DNA of 7,129 bases from an uncultured Alphaproteobacteria bacterium. Its GTDB lineage: Bacteria; Pseudomonadota; Alphaproteobacteria; Bin95. The position numbers and the translations under genes were made by a program. The notes beneath the pieces are model-generated. The model worked only from the letters and a program-made list of their open reading frames with translations. It searched no databases and was not told the DNA's origin. Positions 1 to 5,070 of this stretch are shown piece after piece (the first letter of the stretch is position 1; each line of letters opens with the position of its first letter). The DNA lies in assembly GCA_913060845.1 (NCBI GenBank), contig CAJXVF010000112.1, positions 1 to 7,129 of the forward strand. Reading direction: 5' to 3'.

Positions 1-48
1 CGAGATGTAGAGAGGTCTCGTGGGCTCGGAGATGTGTATAAGAGACAG
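1..48 (+). other. Illumina Nextera i7 adapter contamination
   Basis: This is library-construction sequence, not genome. It begins with the last six bases of the P7 oligo (CGAGAT, 1-6), followed by an 8-base index GTAGAGAG (7-14) that matches the Nextera N707 index as I recall it. The constant part GTCTCGTGGGCTCGG follows (15-29), then the 19-base Tn5 mosaic end AGATGTGTATAAGAGACAG (30-48). The same 48 bases occur inverted at 7082-7129. Genomic sequence begins at 49. Confidence 0.98.
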
Positions 49-206
49 GCATAGCAAAGATACTTGCCGATCAATGACACCATGTAGTTCGGCACATGGA
101 ACGGTGAGCCGACCGGTGCCCAGGCATTCAGCGCCACGGCGCCGATGGCTACGATTGCTACAATGGCGAGGAAAATGCGGCCTTTGCCGTCTATGAGGCT
201 AAGCAT
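49..206 (-). CDS. urtC: UrtC, urea ABC transporter permease, N-terminal fragment cut by contig end
   Basis: This is the beginning of the second membrane permease of the urea ABC transporter (LivM-like branch). Only 52 complete codons remain. Translation starts MLSLIDGKGR, runs through a hydrophobic first membrane segment at about residues 11-29, and ends with SLIGKYLCY, which matches the UrtC region just before the second membrane segment. The ATG (204-206) follows the urtB stop codon with one base between them. A GGAG ribosome binding site (214-217) lies inside the end of urtB with seven-base spacing, so the two genes are probably translationally coupled. Reading on past 49 into the adapter gives the artefact peptide LLYTSPSPRD, which is not part of the protein. 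UrtC is normally several hundred residues long; the rest, and presumably urtD and urtE, lie beyond the contig. Identity is supported by position and by the short match. Confidence 0.88.
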
Positions 207-207
207 C

Positions 208-1866
208 CTAATTCTCCACCGCACGGCCCTTGAGGGCAAAGAGCCCCCTTGGGCGCTTTTGGATGAAGAGGATGATCGCCACCAATACGATGATCTTGCC
301 AAGCACGGCGCCGGAAACAGGTTCCAGGAATTTGTTCGCAATGCCGAGACTGAACGCACCCACCAGCGTGCCCCAGAGGTTCCCGACACCGCCGAATACA
401 ACGACCATGAAGCTGTCGATTATGTAGGCTTGGCCAAGATTTGGGCTAACGTTATCGACTTGGCTAAGAGCTACGCCCGCCATGCCAGCCACGCCGGAAC
501 CCAAGCCGAAAGTAAGCGCGTCGACCCTGCCTGAGCGAATGCCCATCGAGTTCGCCATACGGCGGTTCTGAGTAACCGCCCGCATCTCCAGGCCCATGGA
601 AGTGAAGCGGATCAGCGCCCATACGCCTGCCAGCACAGCCAGTGCGAATACGATCATCCAGATGCGGTTGTAGGTCAGCAGCACACCGCCGGCGAGTTCA
701 ACAGCACCGCTCATCCATTCGGGGTTTCCAACCTCGCGATTGGTTGGCCCGAAGATCGTTCGAACGGCCTGCTGTAGGATGAGCGATATGCCCCATGTCG
801 CCAGCAGCGTCTCTAGTGGACGACCATAGAGCCAGCGGATGATGGACCGCTCCATGATGACGCCAAGACCGCCAGAGGCCAGAAATGCAGCCGGGACAGC
901 GAGCGCCAGCGAAAGCCCGAAATACTCAGGTGCTACGCTGCGAAACACTTCCTGAATCATGAACGTTACGTAAGCGCCGATCATGACCATCTCGCCGTGG
1001 GCCATGTTTATAACGCCCATAACGCCGAAGGTGATTGCCAGCCCGATTGCGGCAAGCAGCAGCACGGAGCCTAGGCTCAAACCTTGAAAGATGGACCCAA
1101 GGGCCTGGTAATAGAAAAGGCGGTCCTCAACCGTATCCAAAGCGACAGTGGCGGCAGCGCGAATACTGGCATCTTTTTCCGTATCGCTTGCAAGCTGGGT
1201 GAGGATGATCCGGGCTTCTGTGGCGTCGCTATCGGTTAGCAGTTCAATGGCAGCCAGCCGGTCTTCGGGTGCTGCTTCCGGCTTGCTATCGATGACAGCT
1301 AAAGCTATGGCCATAGCCGCTTTAACATCTTCATCGGCTTCCGCCGCAAAGGCCTTTTTCAGTGCTGGACGGAGGGCGGGGTCAGGCGATTTTTGTAAAC
1401 CCGACGCCGCTACGAGCCGCTTTTCAGCATTTGGGTGGGAAAGGTTAAGACCTCCAAGTACGCCGCGAATTTGGCGGCGCAATCGGTTGTTCACGCGAAT
1501 TTTCTTGAGATCGCTGCTGGGAAGAACACCAAGCACTTCATTCGATATTGGATCAACGATGGCATATCCGTCATTTTGCTTCTTTGCGATAACTACGCGG
1601 TTATCGGTCTTTTGAAAATACAGATCGCCGTCCGCCATGGCTGCCAAAATGGGCGCTGCTGCAGGGTCGCCAGATGCGGCCAGTACATCAATGCCTGTGG
1701 CCCGCTTCTTCGAAGACTTCTCTGTCAGGAGTTCAAGGGCTGCATCACGTTCGGCTGGGGTCGCTAACGCGTTGGTACCATTTATAACGCTGAGTGCTGC
1801 CAAGAATAGGGTAAGACTGATAATGGTGAATAAGCGGCTGAGCCTATAGGCATGATGCTGACGCAC
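208..1866 (-). CDS. urtB: UrtB, urea ABC transporter permease with N-terminal helical-repeat domain
   Basis: This is an inner-membrane permease of the ATP-driven urea importer, pairing with UrtC and receiving urea from UrtA. The 552-residue product has a signal or anchor segment (about residues 12-35), then a soluble alpha-helical, HEAT-like part rich in Ala and Leu to about residue 245. The LivH-type permease domain runs from about 250 to 552. It shows the family stretches GVMGVINMAHGEMVMIGAY, the cytoplasmic loop GLEMRAVTQNRRMANSMGI (about 424-442), and VVVFGGVGNLWGTLVGA near the end. The extra N-terminal domain and length are usual for proteobacterial UrtB and separate it from plain LivH. 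The start is GTG (1864-1866) behind a weak AGAG (1874-1877). No in-frame ATG lies nearby, and this start gives the expected signal region. urtA is 96 bases upstream, with a strong hairpin between them; urtC follows after one base. The frame is intact. Confidence 0.95.
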   Translation of the reverse strand: MRQHHAYRLSRLFTIISLTLFLAALSVINGTNALATPAERDAALELLTEKSSKKRATGIDVLAASGDPAAAPILAAMADGDLYFQKTDNRVVIAKKQNDGYAIVDPISNEVLGVLPSSDLKKIRVNNRLRRQIRGVLGGLNLSHPNAEKRLVAASGLQKSPDPALRPALKKAFAAEADEDVKAAMAIALAVIDSKPEAAPEDRLAAIELLTDSDATEARIILTQLASDTEKDASIRAAATVALDTVEDRLFYYQALGSIFQGLSLGSVLLLAAIGLAITFGVMGVINMAHGEMVMIGAYVTFMIQEVFRSVAPEYFGLSLALAVPAAFLASGGLGVIMERSIIRWLYGRPLETLLATWGISLILQQAVRTIFGPTNREVGNPEWMSGAVELAGGVLLTYNRIWMIVFALAVLAGVWALIRFTSMGLEMRAVTQNRRMANSMGIRSGRVDALTFGLGSGVAGMAGVALSQVDNVSPNLGQAYIIDSFMVVVFGGVGNLWGTLVGAFSLGIANKFLEPVSGAVLGKIIVLVAIILFIQKRPRGLFALKGRAVEN

Positions 1867-1898
1867 GGGTGATCTCTACTTCTAAAAATTATGCAAGC

Positions 1899-1911
1899 TG
1901 TGCTGAGCACA
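1899..1911 (-). repeat. small palindromic hairpin in the urtA-urtB gap
   Basis: TGTGCTGAGCACA is a perfect inverted repeat with six-base arms around one base. In the urtA-to-urtB transcript it lies directly after the large GC-rich stem at 1910-1946 and overlaps it by two bases. The two could form alternative or stacked structures. It may be incidental. Confidence 0.35.
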
Positions 1912-1946
1912 ACAGAGGCGCGGCGAGGGGGGCCGCGCCTCTGTTG
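1910..1946 (-). terminator. GC-rich intercistronic hairpin between urtA and urtB
   Basis: A perfect 15-base-pair stem (1910-1924 paired with 1932-1946, outer sequence CAACAGAGGCGCGGC) encloses a seven-base loop. It starts 16 bases after the urtA stop codon. No U-tract follows directly: in the transcript the nearest run of five U lies about 20 bases further on. Full rho-independent termination is therefore unlikely. A partial terminator, or a 3' stabilising structure that leaves more urtA than urtB message, fits the common excess of binding protein over permease. The hairpin is seen directly; the role is inferred. Confidence 0.55.
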
Positions 1947-1962
1947 CTGTCGTTACGTCGCC

Positions 1963-3246
1963 TTAGAACTTTGGCTTTTCGCAGTTGCCGCAGACCCAAG
2001 GGTAGGTCCAATTCGCAGTCAGCTTCTTGCTTTCCGGAATGAAATCTGACCAAGCGTCGCCAATCACAGGGCCATCGGTTTGCCAGACAGTTTCGAACTG
2101 GCCATCATCCTGTACTTCACCGATTAGAACCGGCTTGGAGAGGTGGTGGTTGACGTTCATGACTGCCTTGGTGCCGGTCAGCGACGTAACCGTCTGGCCG
2201 TACATGGCCTGACGAACAGCGTCGACATCGGTCGTGCCTGCTTGCTCAACCGCCTGCACCCACATTTTGAAGCCGATGTAATGTGCTTCCATCGGGTCAT
2301 TGGTCACGCGGTTTTCGTCTTTAGTGAACGCATGCCATTTCTTGATAAATTCGGCGTTTTCCGGCGTTTCCACGGACATGAAGTAGTTCCATGCCGCGAG
2401 ATGGCCGACGAGTGGTGCCGTATCAATCCCAGCGAGTTCTTCTTCACCGACGGAGAAGGCCACGACCGGTAGGTCTTCAGCCTTCACGCCTTGGTTTGCC
2501 AATTCCTTGTAGAAAGGCACGTTGGCGTCGCCGTTAATGGTGGAGACGACCGCAGTCTTTTTGCCTTCAGACGCGAACGCCTTCACGCGGGAGACAATGG
2601 TTTGCCAGTCGGAGTGACCGAACGGCGTGTACTCTTCCATGATGTCTTCATCCGCAACGCCCTTTGCGTTCAAGAACGCGCGGAGGATCTTGTTGGTCGT
2701 GCGGGGATAGACATAGTCCGTACCGAGGAGGGCGAAGCGGGTAGCACCGCCACCGTCTTCGCTAATCAGATATTCAACAGCCGGGATTGCCTGCTGGTTT
2801 GGGGCAGCACCCGTATAGAACACGTTTCGGGAAGATTCTTCGCCCTCATATTGGACGGGGTAGAACAGCATGCCATTCAATTCTTCAAAGACCGGCAGTA
2901 CGGATTTGCGGCTGACCGAAGTCCAGCAACCGAACACTGCGGAAACTTTGTCTTTGGAAATCAATTCGCGCGCTTTTTCGGCGAACAGTGGCCAATTGGA
3001 AGCGGGGTCAACAATAACCGGCTCCAATTGCTTGCCAAGCAATCCACCTTTTTTGTTCTGCTCATCAATCAGCATGAGCATGGCGTCTTTTAGGGTGGTT
3101 TCACTAATCGCCATCGTACCCGACAGCGAATGTAGAATACCGACTTTAATAGTATCTGCTGCAGCGCCAGCAACCGAGGCGGTAAGCGCCCCGACAAAGA
3201 CGCCAGTTTGTATCAGGCGTCGAAGCCCAATGGATGGTTTGTGCAT
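1963..3246 (-). CDS. urtA: UrtA, periplasmic urea-binding protein of the urea ABC transporter
   Basis: This is the substrate-binding subunit that captures urea in the periplasm and delivers it to UrtB/UrtC. The 427-residue product has a signal peptide (basic LRR at about 8-10, a hydrophobic stretch, likely cleavage after AGAAA near residue 30). A type I periplasmic binding fold follows, beginning DTIKVGILHSLSGTMAISE. The stretches AVFGCWTSVSRKSVLPVFEE, FYPVQYEGEE and NVFYTGAAPNQQ distinguish UrtA from branched-chain amino acid binders. The C-terminus carries a CGNC pair. The ATG at 3244-3246 is chosen because GGAGAG (3255-3260) lies eight bases upstream. The longer frame starting at 3297 would begin inside the sigma-54 promoter, upstream of the predicted transcript start. 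The RR motif is not a good Tat signal. It is the first gene of the operon and its frame is intact. Confidence 0.95.
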   Translation of the reverse strand: MHKPSIGLRRLIQTGVFVGALTASVAGAAADTIKVGILHSLSGTMAISETTLKDAMLMLIDEQNKKGGLLGKQLEPVIVDPASNWPLFAEKARELISKDKVSAVFGCWTSVSRKSVLPVFEELNGMLFYPVQYEGEESSRNVFYTGAAPNQQAIPAVEYLISEDGGGATRFALLGTDYVYPRTTNKILRAFLNAKGVADEDIMEEYTPFGHSDWQTIVSRVKAFASEGKKTAVVSTINGDANVPFYKELANQGVKAEDLPVVAFSVGEEELAGIDTAPLVGHLAAWNYFMSVETPENAEFIKKWHAFTKDENRVTNDPMEAHYIGFKMWVQAVEQAGTTDVDAVRQAMYGQTVTSLTGTKAVMNVNHHLSKPVLIGEVQDDGQFETVWQTDGPVIGDAWSDFIPESKKLTANWTYPWVCGNCEKPKF

Positions 3247-3254
3247 GCCTAAAT

Positions 3255-3260
3255 CTCTCC
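3255..3260 (-). promoter_or_regulatory. urtA ribosome binding site
   Basis: GGAGAG on the minus strand lies eight bases before the ATG at 3246. This is a near-ideal Shine-Dalgarno sequence. It decides the urtA start in favour of the 427-residue form. Confidence 0.75.
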
Positions 3261-3287
3261 ATGTTCCGTTCGCACGGATTAAGGAAA

Positions 3288-3304
3288 TGCAAACCATGTG
3301 CCAA
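3288..3304 (-). promoter_or_regulatory. sigma-54 (-24/-12) promoter of the urt operon
   Basis: The minus strand reads TTGGCACATGGTTTGCA. This matches TGGCAC-N5-TTGC exactly, with the required GG (3302-3301) and GC (3290-3289) separated by ten bases. Placing the C of GC at -12 puts the transcript start near 3277, giving a 5' leader of about 31 bases that contains the urtA Shine-Dalgarno sequence. Sigma-54 promoters need an enhancer-binding activator. For urea uptake in proteobacteria this is commonly NtrC, which here is inferred. Confidence 0.82.
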
Positions 3305-3332
3305 CTTCAGAGAGCCTGGGAGTCGATTAAAA

Positions 3333-3358
3333 AATCTATAATAACAATAGAATAGATT
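3333..3358. repeat. AT-rich inverted repeat upstream of the sigma-54 promoter
   Basis: AATCTAT (3333-3339) is matched by its inverted copy ATAGATT (3352-3358) across a 12-base spacer; an extra ATAG lies at 3347-3350. The repeat is centred about 43 bases upstream of the -24 element. It could be an operator or may reflect the AT-rich composition. Confidence 0.3.
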
Positions 3359-3444
3359 GTAATGGACAAAATACAGGCAGAAAAAAATATGCGTATAAAA
3401 TAGGCGGAAGAATGATTTACGCTACTTAATTGGGCAATGTTAGG

Positions 3445-3461
3445 GTCACGCATATAGTGCA
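3445..3461. promoter_or_regulatory. possible NtrC-type upstream activator site
   Basis: GTCACGCATATAGTGCA resembles the NtrC dyad TGCACC-N5-GGTGCA. One half is nearly complete (GTGCA) and the other is partial (CAC), giving 8 of 12 defined positions. Its centre lies about 176 bases upstream of the predicted transcript start, which is acceptable for an enhancer. It is called only because a sigma-54 promoter needs such a site. Confidence 0.3.
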
Positions 3462-3524
3462 GACCAGATGACAGCCGGGGCAAGATGCGTCCGCGTCAAA
3501 TGATATTCTGATCGGGCTAATATG

Positions 3525-3536
3525 CTGTGCGCACAG
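3525..3536. repeat. 12-base perfect palindrome in the urtA upstream region
   Basis: CTGTGCGCACAG is fully self-complementary, the form expected of a small dimeric regulator's site. No regulator is identifiable from the sequence. It lies about 250 bases upstream of the predicted urt transcript start. Confidence 0.3.
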
Positions 3537-3651
3537 TCTCCCTGATTGGGCAGAATAGACTGTGGGCGAGTTTGATCTGAGGGCTGTTGCGACGGGTCTG
3601 CTAAGGCGCAGAGCTAACGGGCGCGGATGTTATACTTGTAAGCCGTTCCGC

Positions 3652-4422
3652 TTAGGCAGCCGCTCTTTTTTGACGAAGCGCTTTGCCAAACGCCTCGAAC
3701 AACATGCGATTGACGGGATTGGTTTGGGGATCGTATTCAGCATGCCACTGAACGCCGAGAGCGAACGCGGGTGCGTCGGCAATGCTGATCGCCTCGACGG
3801 TGGAATCTTCTGCCACACCTTCAATAATTACCCGTTTGCCGGAGGTGGTAACGGCTTGACCATGCAAGGAATTAACCCGAATCTTATCGCACCCAAGAAT
3901 GCGAGAAAATTGACCACCAGGCAGTAGATCAACATCATGCCGGTCCGCGAACACGACCAATGGATCAGGGTGGAACTCGCCGTCTTCAGTTCGGGGTGCG
4001 CGATGGTTCATTCGGCCGGGCAGGTCTCTAATTTCAGGATGCAACGCGCAGCCATAAGCGACTGCCATTTCCTGTAATCCACGACAAACGCCGAATAGCG
4101 GTATGCCGCGCGCGACTGCAGCCTTTGTGACTTCGAGTGCAACGACGTCGCGCTCTTGATCATAGGGTTCAGCACGAGGGTCTGGTTCAACGCCATAATA
4201 TGTGGGGTGAACATTTGCGCGCCCGCCCGTGAGCAAAATACCATCCACCGCATCCAGAAGCGCGCCGATGTCCGTTACATCCGGGTCACCTGCAAATACG
4301 AGCGGCAACGCGTCAGCAACATCAGCAATTGCTGACAGATTACGAGAGCCCGTCATCTGAACGTAAAAGCGGTCATTCAAAAAATGAGTGGACCCGATGA
4401 CGCCCACAATGGGCTTCGACAT
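3652..4422 (-). CDS. Class I glutamine amidotransferase-like hydrolase (peptidase C26, PuuD-like)
   Basis: This is a cytoplasmic hydrolase of the gamma-glutamyl-GABA hydrolase type; family members cleave gamma-glutamyl amide bonds and release glutamate. In the 256 residues the catalytic triad is visible: Cys113 in the nucleophile elbow GVCRGLQEM, and His227 and Glu229 in GVQWHAEYD. Other family marks are the oxyanion region LLTGGRANVHPTYYG (about 63-77) and the VNSLHGQAV loop with His187. Length is normal for the family. The ATG (4420-4422) follows AGGAG with eight-base spacing. The hypothetical gene ends 51 bases upstream on the same strand, so the two may be cotranscribed. urtA lies 405 bases downstream with its own promoter. 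The substrate is not determinable: putrescine catabolism (PuuD) is one option, but no puuA, puuB or puuC neighbours are visible, so no gene symbol is given. A role in nitrogen recovery is inferred from the neighbourhood. Confidence 0.88.
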   Translation of the reverse strand: MSKPIVGVIGSTHFLNDRFYVQMTGSRNLSAIADVADALPLVFAGDPDVTDIGALLDAVDGILLTGGRANVHPTYYGVEPDPRAEPYDQERDVVALEVTKAAVARGIPLFGVCRGLQEMAVAYGCALHPEIRDLPGRMNHRAPRTEDGEFHPDPLVVFADRHDVDLLPGGQFSRILGCDKIRVNSLHGQAVTTSGKRVIIEGVAEDSTVEAISIADAPAFALGVQWHAEYDPQTNPVNRMLFEAFGKALRQKRAAA

Positions 4423-4473
4423 TGTATTGCTCCTAACGCGACGCAGCGTCCTGGTGAGTTTTCCGGAACGGGC

Positions 4474-4914
4474 TTAGTCGTCGCTGATTTCGCAGCTAAT
4501 GTGCCAATCAATCTGACCATTGGCTTCTAGCTTATCGTAGTTCAAGCGCTTCTTTTTCGCGAGCTTGCGGGCGATAGCCTCAAGCGCAGCCTGTCCATCT
4601 GTATCCAGATCATCCCAGGAAATGCTGAGGCTCGCGGGCAGTTTAGGCTTGGCCTTCTTCGGTCGCGCGGCCTTTTCATTGGATCCAAAAATATCTGCCC
4701 ACCCAGACCGGTATTCTGGCGTGGTCACACTGGAGAAATGGCTGATCGGCCGACTGCTGCTGGATGATTTCTTTGGGCTCGCGGTCTCCGTGCTGGCACT
4801 ACTATCTGCGGCATCTGCTTTAGGCGCATCCGTGGTGGAGGCGGCGGGCGTTGTATCGGCAGATTTCGTAGGCGTGGTGTCTTTGGAAGGCTTTTTGGTC
4901 GTGTCTTTCGCCAT
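4474..4914 (-). CDS. Hypothetical protein with disordered N-terminal half and small C-terminal domain
   Basis: I do not recognise this family. From the chosen ATG (4912-4914) it is 146 residues. Residues 1-55 are low complexity, rich in Lys, Thr, Ser, Ala, Pro and Asp, with repeated DTT, TTP and SSSSS runs, and are probably disordered. Residues 56-77 (RPISHFSSVTTPEYRSGWADIF) look like a conserved linear segment. A basic linker follows (81-91), then a compact domain (92-146) with an amphipathic helix around DGQAALEAIARKLAKKKRL and an acidic end. There is no signal peptide or membrane segment. The frame extends upstream to 5112, but that would overlap the divergent sulfatase start. An ATG at 4977 (167 residues) is possible but has only a directly abutting purine run. 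The chosen start has GGAA about ten bases upstream. It sits 51 bases before the C26 hydrolase, perhaps in the same operon. Confidence 0.65.
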   Translation of the reverse strand: MAKDTTKKPSKDTTPTKSADTTPAASTTDAPKADAADSSASTETASPKKSSSSSRPISHFSSVTTPEYRSGWADIFGSNEKAARPKKAKPKLPASLSISWDDLDTDGQAALEAIARKLAKKKRLNYDKLEANGQIDWHISCEISDD

Positions 4915-5070
4915 GCTGCATGTTTCCGGCAATGGGTCGATGATGGAAGCTAGGGCTTTTAGCGAACTTTGGGGCATCTTCTCAAGCGTTTGCTTGTCGC
5001 AGTGGACTGGCAGAGCGCTGAACGAGCAGGCATAGTTTTGGTTTGCGCCTAGAAAGTACTGGATATACCG
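4915..5070. promoter_or_regulatory. divergent intergenic region for hypothetical gene and sulfatase gene
   Basis: These 156 bases separate two divergent starts, so promoters for both directions must lie here or within the gene starts. I found no convincing -35/-10 pair or sigma-54 element in either direction. The call rests on gene arrangement only. Confidence 0.4.

Larger units (their letters stand above)
3247..3651. other. 405-base non-coding region upstream of urtA
   Basis: No credible gene is present. Near urtA lie its ribosome binding site (3255-3260) and a sigma-54 promoter (3288-3304). An AT-rich stretch follows (about 3325-3420), which could be a bendable linker of the kind IHF uses, though I could not find a good IHF match. 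Further upstream are a weak NtrC-like dyad (3445-3461) and a perfect 12-base palindrome (3525-3536). From 3540 to 3651, just after the hydrolase gene, I see neither a convincing terminator nor an RNA gene. Confidence 0.7.

Noticed and set aside
145..534. Plus-strand open frame across the urtC/urtB junction
   Set aside because: It is antisense to the conserved permease coding sequence and lacks a recognisable product.
208..1866. The N-terminal helical-repeat domain of UrtB as a novel fusion
   Set aside because: An extended N-terminal soluble domain is the known architecture of proteobacterial UrtB, not a novelty.
2491..3093. A 200-codon plus-strand open frame opposite urtA
   Set aside because: It is fully antisense to a well-recognised gene with family-conserved sequence, and its translation shows no domain. 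It is a shadow frame.
3247..3297. Longer urtA start at 3297 adding 17 residues
   Set aside because: The codon lies between the -24 and -12 elements, upstream of the predicted transcript start. The extra residues do not look like a signal peptide, and the ATG at 3246 has an excellent ribosome binding site.
3540..3651. Possible tRNA or small RNA in the gap after the hydrolase gene
   Set aside because: I could not form a cloverleaf or a convincing terminator-ended RNA; the only pairing (TAAGC with GCTTA near 3640-3655) is five bases long.
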